Made by a program: the position numbers and the translations under genes
Shown: piece after piece, positions 37,436-50,316 of the stretch
Numbering within the stretch: the stretch's first letter is position 1
Layout of the letters: the number at the start of each line of letters is the position of its first letter
The notes under the pieces: model-generated
The model's input: the letters and a program-made list of their open reading frames with translations, nothing else
Told to the model about the DNA's origin: nothing
Database searches by the model: none
NCBI GenBank assembly: GCA_003255065.1
Contig: QAOA01005944.1
Coordinates: forward strand, 186,001-250,000
Direction of reading: 5' to 3'
Source of the DNA: Cercis canadensis
Taxonomy: Eukaryota > Streptophyta > Magnoliopsida > Fabales > Fabaceae
DNA length: 64,000 nt

Positions 37436-37676
37436 AGAATCAAATGAACATTTTGCCAACATGGGGTTGGTTCAATTGGTAAAGATTGAATTACTTCACT
37501 TGTAAGGTTTAGATTCGAATTCTACTACAAGTAGTCTCTATTTAGTAGGCAATCTGTAAGTGTTACTATAAATTCTCACCGAAACCTGTGATATACATTG
37601 GCCTTGGAATATGATAGTCTCCCCTTATCATAAACTTTTGTCTACCAAAAATAAAAAAGAATCAAATGACCATTTT
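37436..37676 (+). mobile_element. SINE (tRNA-derived) with target-site duplications
   Basis: The body at 37455-37657 is flanked by 19-bp direct repeats (37436-37454 and 37658-37676) with one mismatch. Near its 5' end is a pol III A box, TGGTTCAATTGG (37468-37479), and 32 bp further a B-box-like GATTCGAATTC (37512-37522). The body ends in an A-rich tail just before the second duplication. Length, boxes, tail and duplications together fit a plant SINE. It is not an intact tRNA: the cloverleaf cannot be formed. Confidence 0.85.
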
Positions 37677-40360
37677 TATTTTATGTTACTGTTAAAAATG
37701 AAACCGCATTATATTTCATTTAACAAATCAAAGACACTTGCTAAAATTCATCAGGTCAATTTAACTTGGGTTTGGGGAGTGCACCAAAACAGAATCAAGT
37801 AGTCTTCCACTCTTTTAGGAGAAAACCACAATTATACATTTTTTCTATAAAAAAAAAAATTGATGTGTAATGAAATTATAATTTCAAGTTTCTTTTTCTT
37901 GTAAACAAAAAAAAGTGATGTTTTGAAGTCTAATGACAGCATTGTTGATAGAGGAAAAAAAAATAATTACTCTAATCTTTAAATAAGATTATTTTCACGC
38001 TCAATTTACTAAAGTGATAATATTTGTGATATTAACAACAACAAAAAAGTTTCTCATTAAGAAAAGAAAAAGTAACGAGATGATCATTATTATGAAATAG
38101 TGCATCAAATGAAATTACCCTATTAAATGTTTTGAGGATATATAAGAACCGAAATACCATTCGTAGATGATTTCTAACAATAGTTTTTTCCTTTCAAAAT
38201 CCGTATCCTATACTATATCTTACAATTTAAAAAACAAAAAGTTCCATCTAATTAATGCATTAGATTTCCGTTAAGAGCAAACTCGATTAAGGTTGACATT
38301 GAAGTGTGAGTTGTTATTGGATAAGTGCTTAATCACGAGTGCCATTTGGTAGTCTTTCTCTTTCTTGCCATATTCTTGTATGACATTAAAAAGATGCAAA
38401 GAGAGGTTCAAATATGTTTTGCAATTTCATCTATCAAAATCAATCCCACAGAGCAAAATTAGGCACACAATAATTAATTCAAGATAGCAAATTGTGAAGA
38501 TACCACTCAAATTGGGTTTACCATAAATGTGCATGAACCACCATCAGAATCACAAAACCAATTTAAATACCGACACAGTGTCATGTCTAGTTGACCCATT
38601 GATTTTGATTCTTGATGCTAACCCTGTGCCATATAATGTTGCCAGCCTGTAACGTGTAGATTCGTAAGTAAGTAATGCTATTTATACATCCTAATATTGA
38701 TATAATTGGTATAATTTGATCTTTTTAAATGACGATCTTAAGTGGATGTACCCTAGTTTTTTTTTTTAATTTGATTAAGATNGGATGTACCTTAGTTTTT
38801 TTTTTTAATTTGATTAAGATTTTGCTAAAATAATTAATGATTAATTAGTGTACATACAAGTGAAATGTTTTCTTTTTGGATATTTTAGATATAAATTTTA
38901 AATTTAAATATAAAACTTACAAATTTTAGAGACTGATCTGAATACCAATTGTTTAAGATTAGACCTTTGAGATTGAATCTCAAGTTCTAATATTTTTCTA
39001 GCTTTTATTAGAATAATAAATATTTAAGGAATTTTTTTGGAAAGTCTAAAAGCAAAAGAGCATGAGATGAGAGAGCAAGCTGGAAACGCGTTTTTGCATT
39101 TGCCCATATTTAAAGCAGGTCTCTTTTGCCTTTAATGCTTTTTGAAAGATACAATAATGGCACCTCTGCCTTTCGTTTTGTTCCTCCTTGGGATGAGGCT
39201 GTGCTGAGAAAGAAAGCGCCGACGTTGATATTTCTAAAACAATCATGGCTATTATGAGGACTAATCCGAGTCAATGTTTTGAAAAAGAAAAAAAATGTGA
39301 AAGTTACAAAATTAAAAAAAAAAAAACAATTGTCAATTATTCAACTTTTTTTTTTCCCTGCCTACCATTTTGTAAGTTTCCTTTTTTCACCCTTTCCTTT
39401 CAAAATGCACTTATAGAGGGTCTAGTACTCTAGTCTAGTTTCAATGAATATTCAATTTAGTCTTTCATACTATCAATTGTTTTAATTTAATCCATCAACT
39501 CCATTCAAGTGTGAGATCAAGTAATCCAAAAATAAAAACCCTTTCTATATACTTATTTATTGTCCTAAATTTTGTTCATTCATTTTTTACATTGCTAGTT
39601 GTCTTAAACATTTATATGCTTTTTTCTTCAAAAAGAAAAATCACAACAAAATTGGAAAAATAACTAATAAAAATATAAAATTGTAAACGCTAGGAGAAAA
39701 TATTGAGGAACATATCCCTGAATTTTTATAGAGAAAAATCAAATATTATGTTGACTTTTTGACCACAAAATATTGGTGCACCAAAGTACAAAACCATGAT
39801 GTGATTTATAGTTTCTTTTCCGATTAACACGCCTATCATCATTAGCTCATAATTTGGAAACCAAACAATATTGCTTATGTGACCATTACCATTATAATTA
39901 AGAGTTTTTGTCCGACAGAACTCAAATACTACTTTGAATTATCATTAACAATATCACATAAAAAGATACTTCAAGTGACTACACTTAAAATTAATAGAGA
40001 CCTTTCTTAGTGATAATTCAGCTACAGATACTAAATTTTAGTATTTTTTTCCTATCAAAGTTAAACTAATTACTACAGTAGAGCAGTTAAACTAAGGAAG
40101 TTAAAAGAAAGTTCTTACCTCTGGGCCTCTTGCTCTTGCAGTTGCAGGCCAGTGTAAAAAATTAATCAATTCTTTCTTGTTTGGAAGATCATGATAAATG
40201 CTCTCTTTCCCCCAATAGTGAATGGGTCAACATTTATGTCTATTTGCGTGTAAAGGATTGGGGAGGAGACACCTTCTATAATACGTGAAATTGTGTTTTC
40301 CTTTCCCATATAGGGGAAAATGATTTTTTTTTTTTAATTTTGTTTTGAAAATGATTTTAT
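37677..40360. other. Intergenic, AT-rich, no gene seen
   Basis: No gene or recognisable element. An N at 38782 is flanked by a 38-39 bp duplication (38743-38781 and 38783-38820). Confidence 0.55.
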
Positions 40361-40364
40361 TTTC

Positions 40365-40575
40365 AAAACATAAATATTTTTTATTTTTATGTCATTTTAA
40401 TATTTAAATAATCATTATGTAAGTTAAATTAATTATTTAAATGATTATTTTTAGTGTTATGAAAGACTAATTTAACAGATAATATTATTATTTAAAAATT
40501 AAAGCTATGTAAAAAATAAATTAAAAATTAAAATGACATTTAATAAATAATTTAATAACAAAAAAAATATTTTAC
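40365..40575. repeat. Possible foldback element
   Basis: The left side (about 40368-40430) pairs with the reverse complement of the right side (about 40505-40575); both share ATGTCATTTTAAT-like blocks. The sequence is very AT-rich, so chance pairing is a concern. Confidence 0.35.
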
Positions 40576-41833
40576 TCTATAAATTATAAATCAGATGAAC
40601 TATTGAACTACACCAGGGCTCATCATCATGTCGTTTCGTTTCTTTTTTTTTGAGTTGTGACTCTTTATAGTTGGGCAATGTCTTTCCCTTGATTAGTGCC
40701 TAGTTACCAACAGCAATGATGGCCCTGGTTTGGGTAATAACAAGCTCCTTCACTTACATTAAGAGATGATTACTACAATATGGTGTTTGGGTAATAATAA
40801 TTTGTGAGTTAATGAATCGGAGATTATTCCTTTCCTTTTCAAAGTTCATCTGTGCTATTTTAATGAGATTTTACTCAAAGAATGTTTTTTAAATTTGAAA
40901 CTTTTCTCATGTTCTACCATTGGCATATCATCTTTTTCACCTCAAAAAACAAAAACAAAAAANAAAAAAAAAAAAAAAAAAGCATCTCAATGACATTTTT
41001 AGAAAAACTTCACCTCAACCCATTAAGTGTTTGCAATATTTTTAATGAATGCCATTGCTTGGTATGCATGTAAATTTTTTTTTTTCAACAAAGTCCGCAT
41101 TTATTACCAAACATGAAAAAACCATGGAATTGAGATCTTGGTCTAATAACTCGCCTCGTAAAAGGAAATAAAACATAGGCACGATCTTGCGGTTGCTGTG
41201 CCATACTGCTTTGTCTAATGTCTTAGAACATGGACATGCATGGGTCCCTTATTTAAGAATCACTTTTTTTTTCTTCAACACAAGAAGCTGGTAAAGTGAG
41301 TACTACACAGATGACACTGCTAATGGGTAATAGAAAAAGAGATCTAGATCAAAGGAAGCTCAAGTTCAAAAAGGTAGCAAAATTGATTCGGTAGAAACTG
41401 TAGCCTGTAGCTGTAGCAGTCACAGTGGGTGGCTGCAAAGGACAAGATGCCCTCCAGATTTGTATATGGATTTGGTTCAGTTTGATTTTGAAGAGTGAGA
41501 GTGTGACATGGATAGTGAGCGCCGACACTTGGACATTACAGATTCATTCATTCACTCCTCTCTTCTCTTCTCTGCTCTTTAGCTGCTTTCCTTTATGACC
41601 CTTTTTTTCTCGGAAGCTCACTCTGTCACGACGCTTACCTGCAACCCTCTTAAATTCCCTCACCTGCCCATCTAACCAACTCATTCTAATCCTCTCTTAC
41701 GTTCTTTCCCCCTTAAATACGCAGCTTCTTTGACTTCTTGATAATTTTCCTAGTAGCAAACACATATACCATATTTATACTTGTGCTAGCTGGCCTGAGA
41801 TTCTAAGCTACTAATTTTCTTCTTCTTCTTCCG
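40576..41833. other. Intergenic and promoter of the PME44-like gene
   Basis: No gene seen. An N in a poly-A tract lies at 40963. A TTAAATA element at 41713-41719, about 115 bp before the ATG at 41834, could serve as TATA box. The leader is rich in CT, as is common in plants. Confidence 0.4.
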
Positions 41834-44633
41834 ATGGCTCTTTCTTCAAAACAAATACCCACTATCACATTCTTGTTTTTGATGCTGGTTCTCAGTTTTT
41901 GCACCCCATTAGCATTAGGAGCTAGTGTTGATGGCCCTGATTTCGTGCAGCCAGAGTGCCTAAAAGTTGCTGCTTCTGAATTTGTTGGCTCTGTGAAGGA
42001 AGTGATTGATGTTTTACAACAAGTTACTTCCATTTTGTCTCAGTTCGGTAATGTTTTTGGCGATTTTCGTGCTTCGAATGCCATTTCTGATTGTCTAGAT
42101 TTGCTTGACTTGTCTTCTGATGAGCTCAGCTGGACGGCATCTGCTACTGAGAACCCCAGAGGTACCATTCTTTTCTCTGCTTGTTTGGTCATTATCCTTG
42201 CCATATTCCATCATTCTATTCAGTCAGATTAATGCACATATACACAAATCTTGGGTGATTTCTATTCCAAGTTCCAACTCTGTTTCCTCTGTTTTCTTTC
42301 TGGCTATTGAAAACAGGGGATCTCTGCTATATTGCAGATACCCTTTTCATTAAATTAAAAAATAATACATTTTTTGCAGGCAAGCATAACAGCACAGGGA
42401 AGTTAAGTTCTGATTTGAGAACATGGTTAAGTGCTACACTTGCAAATCCAGAGACATGCATGGAGGGATTTGAAGGTAGCAATAGCATTGCGAAAACTCT
42501 GATATCCGCTGGGCTAAGCCAAATGACCTCATTGGTCAAAGAGCTTCTCACCCAGGTGCACCCTGTTTTAGACAATTTTCCCACAAAAAAGGGCCAATTT
42601 CCTTCGTGGGTTAAACCAGGGGACCGGAAGTTACTACAAGCAAATGGGGTGGCTGTAGATGTTGTGGTAGCAGCTGATGGCACTGGGAAATTCACCAAGG
42701 TAATGGATGCAGTGCTAGCTGCACCAGACTATAGCATGAAACGCTATGTGATATACATAAAAAAGGGTATTTACAGAGAGAACGTGGAGATCAAGAAGAA
42801 GAAGTGGAACCTCATGATGATTGGAGATGGCATGAATGCTACTGTTATCTCCGGTAACCGGAGTTTCATCGACGGTTGGACCACTTTCCGATCGGCTACT
42901 TTCGGTAAGAGAACCTTACTAATTACTATTTCTTCTTTTATGCCCTAATACTACTAGTTACTAATTATTATTAACTCACTTTTTGAGATAAGTACAGAAT
43001 TTACATAAGTGTGCACAACTTCCCCATGCATCAAGAAACAAACGCTTGACAAAAGAATGAAATTGAGTAATTATATGGATACAAAATTTAGTGACACAAC
43101 TTTTACAAAGTGTACAAGAACAAAATCTAAGTGGAGATGGTCTTATTATTATCAAATCTAAATTACCCAAAATAATTTAAGTAGAGTTGTTGTGAAATAT
43201 AAATTGAGAAAATTATTTTTAGGTTTGGGAGGTTGAAAAAAAAGGTATTTGAGTGTTAAATAAAATAGACTTTTAAGAAAGTGCTTGTCACAAATAATAA
43301 AATGATCAAAATATTTTTTGACTTTATGATTATATTTGAAAATGATAATTATATAATAAATAAAATTAATGGTTTTTTATACATAATAACTACATAACCA
43401 TATTAAGAGATGTTTTAATCATTTCATTCTACGACGTAAACACTTTTTTACTTGGAATTTTATTTTATTTAACATTCAATGTCTTTATTTTCAAGTTCCC
43501 AAACTTAAAGCAAATAAACTCAATATAATTCTATTGTGACCGAAGGGCATCGGATTTAATGGAATTTCTTTTTGGGGCCCTAAGTACGTCACTTCCCCAG
43601 GAGGTTGGGTACCCTTTGTTATATAGATATACGAGTAGACATGACTGAAGATATCCTATCAAATCAATAATGCTACCAAACTCTGAATATGAGGAAATGG
43701 ATGTGATGGCACAAAGAAGCTCCAACGAGGAAAATTTATGCGAGTATCTAAAATTCTAAATACAGTTTCAACTGTAAGTAGGGCCTTATCAACCAACATA
43801 AATCCATGTTGCAACTTGAAACTGAAATATAAATGAGCATGTTCTGCAATTACAACACTTATCCCTTTGTCTGCTTCCATAGCTGAAATTTCTGACTTTT
43901 TTTCTTCTTTCTCTTTTGTGTCGGGCATGTGCCAGCTGTTAGTGGTAGAGGGTTCATAGCACGAGACCTTTCTTTCGAGAACACTGCAGGGCCCGAGAAA
44001 CACCAAGCAGTGGCACTAAGATCCGATTCCGACCTCTCTGTCTTCTATCGATGTGGGATCTTTGGTTACCAAGATACCCTCTACACTCACGCCATGCGCC
44101 AATTCTACAGAGAATGCAAAATAAGTGGCACTGTGGACTTCATCTTTGGTGATGCCACTGCACTGTTCCAAAACTGCCAAATACTTGCCAAAAAAGGCTT
44201 ACCAAATCAGAAAAACACCATCACAGCACAAGGTCGCAAAGACCCAAATGAGCCAACGGGTTTCTCCATCCAATTCTGTAACATTTCTGCAGATTCTGAC
44301 CTTCTACCCTCTCTTAACTCTACCCAAACTTACCTTGGCAGGCCCTGGAAGGAATTTTCTCGAACAGCTATCATGCAATCTTATATGAGCAATGTGTTGA
44401 GGCCAGAAGGGTGGCTAGAGTGGAATGGACCATTTGCTTTGGACACATTGTATTATGCAGAGTACATGAATTATGGGCCAGGAGCTGGTTTAGCTAACAG
44501 GGTCAAATGGCCAGGGTACCATGTGCTCAATAATACTAGCCAAGCTAATAACTTCACTGTGGCCCAGTTTATTGAAGGGGATTTATGGTTACCTTCTACA
44601 GGCGTGACCTTCACTGCAGGATTTGGGATTTAG
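41834..44633 (+). CDS. PME44: Pectinesterase with PMEI pro-region (PME44-like)
   Basis: Removes methyl esters from homogalacturonan in the wall. Exons 41834-42161, 42380-42904 and 43936-44633 give 516 aa. An N-terminal signal peptide (about 1-29) is followed by the PMEI-type pro-region (about 35-200), and DRKLLQ just before the catalytic domain fits the usual subtilase processing motif. The catalytic signatures are complete: GIYRE, QAVAL (Gln308), QDTL (Gln330, Asp331), DFIFG (nucleophile Asp352) and LGRPW (Arg420). Phase-1 intron 2 at TF/AVSG is the conserved PME intron; here it is 1,031 bp because it contains a MITE. The pro-region pattern (KVAASEFVGSV, DCLDLLDLSS) and the tail WLPSTGVTF match Arabidopsis PME44 as I remember it, and the position next to LKR/SDH agrees. 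Confidence 0.95.
43220..43507. mobile_element. MITE in intron 2 of the PME44-like gene
   Basis: The left end begins AGGTTTGGGAGGTTGAAAA and the right end, on the opposite strand, reads TAAGTTTGGGAACTTGAAAA. The match continues inward through TGTTAAATAAAATA for over 90 bp with mismatches. There is no coding potential. A clear target-site duplication was not found. Confidence 0.7.
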
Positions 44634-47176
44634 AATTGAAAGACTGTGGCATATCTTTCATTGTCCTTGTACTTAATTAATTAATCAAGTGTTTCTTTAT
44701 TAAAAAAAAAAAAAAAGAGGAACATAATTGCAAAAATGATGGGTTTATGTTCATTTTAATTACTTGATTGTTCAAGAATTCCCTGTTTTTAATGTGATTG
44801 TACTACACGGGACATGTTAAACCACCATTTTCAGAAGTGTTGGCAATTTGGTAAATCTGTTAAATTCAATGTAAAATTACTGAACAAGAATATTAGCTTG
44901 GACATTCTCCTTGTCAGTTTAGCAAATCAATAACATGATCGTCTATTGGAATGTCTCGTTGACATTGCTCATTTGATTTTTCAACAGGTTTTCATTTTAT
45001 CCAAATCGATCTTTCAAGCGGTGGGTCCCATCACAAGTGATGATCAGTTCACATGGTTCTATTTTTTCTTGTGTTATTTCTTGGTGAAAAGCATCTGCAA
45101 CATAGCATCACCTTTTTTCATTTATTGCTTGAAAAAGAAGCGTACAATTTTTTAGTGCATGTTTGGATAACTCTCAAACTATATTTTCAAGAAATTAGAT
45201 CTAAGGGGTGTGGGACATCCTTAGTAGCAATAAGGGGTGCTAGCACTAGCCTCATATATGGGACCCGAGAAGAGAACTCTTGAGAAATAAACAAGTGCAC
45301 TTGAGAAGCCTCAAACACAAGGTCACCGTTGAGTCACAGTAGCCTTCAACCCCAAGGTGGTTGGTGGATTTGAAATATACTATATTAAAACTTTGAAAGT
45401 CAACAAAAAATAATACATTAAAATTTTGAAAATACTTTTAAAAATTACACAAATAATATAATTCAAAATTAACATTTTAAATACACTCTACAAATACTTT
45501 ATCTAAACACAAATTGTCCTCTAAAAATTAAGAAAAATATATTTATGAGGCCTTCAACACATAATATCATAAAACTTAATGAGTTCCCGAACTATTGAAC
45601 TAGCCCTAGAGAGAGAGGGGTTGGCAGGACTGAGTAGTTTGGGCCCAGACCAATAAATTAGGCCTCACATGCAATTCGTTACAATTCCGGGTCTTCAAGG
45701 GCCCAGCGCTGAACAGAAGGAAGAAGAGGCCCGGAGGCCCACAAAGTTTGACTAGAAACTACAAATGGAAAATTGAAAACGAAAAGGGGAACTCATTTGC
45801 AAAAAAAGGAAACCGAGAAGGGGGACCGCTCGAACTAACAGGCTCAAAATAAATAGTATTATTGATCCAAATAAAAAGCACACACAAAATACCTATAACA
45901 AACTTTTTGTATCAAATGGACTCTAGTCGAATGATTCTGTGAGATCGTTTCTAATTTGTGAGTTTTATTTTCAAATTTATAGTCGAAGTATAAAAAAAAA
46001 CTTCTAATATTTGTGTAAAAAGGAAAGCCTCAGTTAGAATGAAATTAGAAAACTAGCAACTTACCAAAAGACAAGAAAACTTCTAATATATTAGAACGTA
46101 TTTAATAACTCAACATGTTTTTAATTTTATATATTTCTCCATTTATTTTAGTTCATTTTCAATCTGTTAAGCTGATTTTGGTCCATTATTCTTTTAATTG
46201 AATTCTGAGTGTCAAAAGTCAAAGAAATATCTATTTATACTACTAAACAAGTATAAACACTATGCAATTTGCAAGTTTAATTTGTATTAGAATATTTTTT
46301 TATTATATAAGAGTGCAATGTAATGAGAAAAAAGAGGAAAGTATTATGGCAAAAATAAAACTGATAATCAAATCGTGTAATTTTTATGATTAAAGGAGGT
46401 GTTATTAGACTCATTTTAAATTTTAAGATTGACTTGTACTAGAATATACCTTAACTTTCATTTTGAATTTTAAGATTGAGATTTATTTCATATATTTTTG
46501 GTAGGATTTTATTCTGTAATTCCATTGATTTGGGATTTATACAGATACATTCTTCAACTTGTAATACAAATAACAAGCTTCTTTCAAACTTAACATGGTA
46601 TAACATACTAATAGATGGTTGGGAAGAAATAATTAAAATTTTATCGGAAAAAGCAAATAGGGCACAATCAACATTGTTTATAATAAATAAATAAATAATT
46701 GTGTATAATAGAATACAACATTTAAGAAACAAGATTACAATACGAGGAAGAGAAAAATACATCTAGGTAAAAATGGGTGAGACACAACAATAACTAGGAC
46801 ATCATAGATTTACGAGATGCAAAAAGAGAATGACGAATATGGGTTGAAAAAATTTAGAACATAATTTAAATGGAAATAAATAAATTCATTTGAAGAATAT
46901 AGAACATGTTTCATTGACTATGCAGAATTCTGGTGAGCCAAAAAATTAAAATACTCGAGCTATGTAAATTCAACTATTAATGAAGAAAATAAAAAAACAA
47001 ACATCAATAGTGTTTTTTTAACAATAAATATGAAAATTTGAAGCTAAAACTTTTTTATTTTTTGCTAACAAGTCATAATTCATGATTCTAACCACTAGCG
47101 AATTTCAATATTCTATCCTTCACAAGTCTATTAACCCAAGGAGACAAAGAGCTGCCTTTTGCTATGATATAAAATA
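44634..47176. other. Intergenic, no gene seen
   Basis: 3' UTR of the PME44-like gene with an A-tract at 44702-44715, then AT-rich sequence. A less AT-rich block at 45600-45850 has no open frame of note. The 46.4-46.8 kb frames on both strands are short and without similarity. Confidence 0.5.
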
Positions 47177-47841
47177 AATAAACCGATTGAAACAAGTTAA
47201 AAGACCATCTCATACGTATACTATCTATTTAAGTCTCTTTCTTTTTTCTCTTCTTTCATGTGAATGGATAACAGGATAAGAGACAATATATGCACATAAA
47301 TATATAAACACAATAGAAAGAATCTCAACATGTGAGATTTTGGCAGACTTGAAGACAAAACAGTTAGTAGGATGCACATTCTGACTTGTCTCGTGATGAA
47401 TTCNTAAATTTATTTTCATTTATACCCTTATAAAATTACACTATAGCCCAGATTAATCACATTATGTGCACATTAATGGACGGACGTCAGGGTCGAGGGG
47501 TAAAGTGCACATCTTAAAAGTTCAAGGAGGTATTTCCTACGTTTTTGAAGCATGGGTGGTAAAGTGCAATAAGAGCATAGTTCAAGGGAGTTTTTAGGAC
47601 TTTTCCCAAAAATCAATAAACCGATTGAAACAAGTTAAAAGACCATCTCATACGTATACTATCTATTTAAGTCTCTTTCTTTTTTCTCTTCTTTCATGTG
47701 AATGGATAACAGGATAAGAGACAATATATGCACATAAATATATAAACACAATAGAAAGAATCTCAACATGTGAGATTTTGGCAGACTTGAAGACAAAACA
47801 GTTAGTAGGATGCACATTCTGACTTGTCTCGTGATGAATTC
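47177..47841 (+). repeat. 227-bp duplication around N at 47404 with a haplotype-specific block
   Basis: Copy 1 is 47177-47403 and copy 2 is 47615-47841, with no difference seen by eye. The N follows copy 1 directly. The 210 bp between the N and copy 2 (47405-47614) replace the sequence that precedes copy 1, so the two contigs differ upstream. That block carries repeated GTAAAGTGCA motifs and ends near TTAGGACTTTTCCC, features seen in plant transposon ends; I cannot name the family. Confidence 0.75.
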
Positions 47842-48519
47842 ACAAGAAAAAGGTCAAGTTGCAAATGCTTTATACTAAACAGACATGCAAAACATTGTTA
47901 ATTTGCATGCAGTACACGGGCTGACTGAGAATGTGAGGTGATGAAACTGAGAAGAAGTACACCAATTGAACTTGTGTGCACAAAGTCAAAGTACATTGAG
48001 CTCTGATCAGCAGCTGTTGCGCACCAAGCCTTGCATTATTTTTCTGCTCCAAAACAAAACCAGTAATGACACTCCATGAAGTCAATGTTTTCTTGTCTCA
48101 GATTAATTTCTTCCACATAAGTGTATATCTTCCAAGATTAGCTTCCTACCATCCATTTTTTCTTTTTATGCAAAATATATAATTTTCCTTCGCTTGCTTG
48201 GCCTCTTATTTACTTTGGTACTATAAAAAAGCAAAACTGGCCATCAAGTAAAAACAAAGTGGTGCCCCCACCCTAAACAGATGGCGAGGAGAAATTAATG
48301 GGATAGTATTAATTTTTGTGCACCATACTTTCCCCCTTTGCCGTCAGCAAAATTTTCAAGTTCCCAACATTAAATATGTATATGTATAGCAATTGTCTCT
48401 ATCAGGCAAAAAACAGAGGACTAAACAAAAAGCTGCCATGATATTGGCTTGTTCGAACTCTATCAAAGTCCATGATGCTTGAGATTCAATAATCAACATC
48501 CCCAGCTTTTGCTTGCATT
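47842..48519. other. Promoter region of the PME12-like gene
   Basis: No gene seen. AT-rich; TATA-like stretches occur near 48374-48389, about 140 bp before the ATG at 48520, but none is clearly preferred. Confidence 0.35.
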
Positions 48520-50316
48520 ATGGCTTCCTCATCTCATAAACTCTTCTTCCTCCTCTTGTTACCAATCTTCTTCTCACAAACTTTGGTTGTGAGGTCCTCC
48601 AATTTTTCCACAACCACATTGCATTCTAATTTCTCTTCCTTTAGATCTTTCTGCAGATCCACTCCATACCCAGATGCTTGCTTCAATTCATTGAAGCTCT
48701 CCATTTCAATAAATATAGGCCCAAACATCCTCAACTTCCTCCTTCAGTCCCTCCAAGAAGCAATCTCTGAAGCAACAAAGCTTTCTGATCTATTCTACAA
48801 AGCTGGACATCAAAACATCATTGAGAAGCAAAGAGGAACAGTCCAAGACTGCAAAGAACTTCACCAATCCACCTTGACCTCTTTGAAGAGATCACTATCT
48901 GGGATTCGTGCAGCAAACCACAGAAAGCTAGTAGATGCAAGAGCCTATCTCAGTGCAGCACTCACCAATAAGAACACATGCTTGGAAGGCCTAGACTCTG
49001 CTTCTGGTTCCCTGAAGCCAGTTATAGTCAACTCTATGATTAACACTTACAAGCATGTAAGCAATTCTCTCTCAATGCTTGCCAAGCCAGGCATGAGGAC
49101 TCCCAAAGGCCGCAAGAATAGGCGTTTAATGGGTGTTCCTGCATGGCTTTTAAGCAAAGATCACAGCTTGTTGCAGAGTAATGATGAGGGTGAATATGAT
49201 ATTGTTGTGGCTGCAGATGGAACGGGGAACTTCACCTCCATTACTGAAGCTATTAACTTTGCTCCAAATAACAGCTTTGATAGGACTATAATCTATATTA
49301 AAGAAGGGGTTTATGAGGAATATGTTGAAATCCCAAGTTATAAGACTAACATTGTTCTGATTGGAGATGGAAGTGACGTCACTTTCATTACTGGTAACAG
49401 AAGCGTTGTTGATGGTTGGACCACTTTCAGATCCGCCACTCTAGGTAAAAAACCCTTTATACCCTTTTCTCTTTTCATTTTCTTTTCAAAAAACTTTGTG
49501 GGTTCTATGTTTTATCATCTGTGAATTCTGGGTATGCCTGTGTCTATGATTTTTGCTTGTTTTCATAACAGTTACTCCTCTGTTGGCAATTTCACAAACA
49601 TGTTATGCTCTCTTTTATAACTTTCAGCTGTTTCTGGTGAGGGCTTTCTGGCCCGTGATATAGCGATTGAGAACAGTGCTGGGCCAGAGAAGTATCAAGC
49701 AGCAGCCTTGAGAGTAAATGCGGACTTAACTGCCCTTTATAGGTGTGCCATTTATGGTTACCAAGACACTCTTTACGTCCACTCCTTTAGGCAATTCTAT
49801 AGAGAGTGTGACATTTACGGCACCATAGATTTCATATTCGGCAATGCAGCTGTGGTCTTCCAAGAATGTGACATTATATCAAGAAAGCCATTACCAGGCC
49901 AATTCACTGTGATTACTGCACAATCCAGAGATACCCCAGATGAGGATACTGGAATCTCAATCCAGAATTGCTCAATTCTAACCACTGATGCTCTGTATAA
50001 CAGCTCTAGCAACTTTAAGAGTTACTTGGGAAGGCCATGGAGGAACTATTCTAGGACTGTGTTCCTTGAATCCTACATCGACGACTTTATAGACCCAATG
50101 GGGTGGACAAAGTGGTCTGATGATCAAGGCTTAGACACTTTGTATTATGGAGAATATCAGAATTATGGGCCTGGTTCAGGTGTGGATAATAGAGTAACTT
50201 GGTCAGGGTACCATGTAATGGATTATCAGGATGCTTATAATTTCACAGTTTCAGAGCTCATTGCAGGTGATGCGTGGCTTGAGTCCACTTCATTTCCTTA
50301 CGATGATGGAATTTGA
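48520..50316 (+). CDS. PME12: Pectinesterase with PMEI pro-region (PME12-like)
   Basis: Secreted pectin methylesterase, 537 aa, from two exons, 48520-49444 and 49628-50316, joined at the conserved phase-1 TL/AVSG intron. The start ATG at 48520 opens a signal peptide (about 1-26). The PMEI pro-region follows, with STPYPDACFNSLKLSISI, VQDCKEL and KNTCLEGLDSA. A basic NRRLMG motif lies before the catalytic domain. Catalytic signatures: GVYEE, Gln332 in QAAAL (the family usually has QAVAL), QDTL (Gln354, Asp355), DFIFG (Asp376) and LGRPW (Arg444). All catalytic residues are present. The sequence closely follows what I recall of Arabidopsis PME12 (At2g26440), including the STSFPYDDGI end. It lacks the second intron of its neighbours. 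Confidence 0.95.

Noticed and set aside
37455..37540. tRNA gene
   Set aside because: Pol III boxes are present but no cloverleaf or acceptor stem forms; target-site duplications and the A-tail show a SINE.
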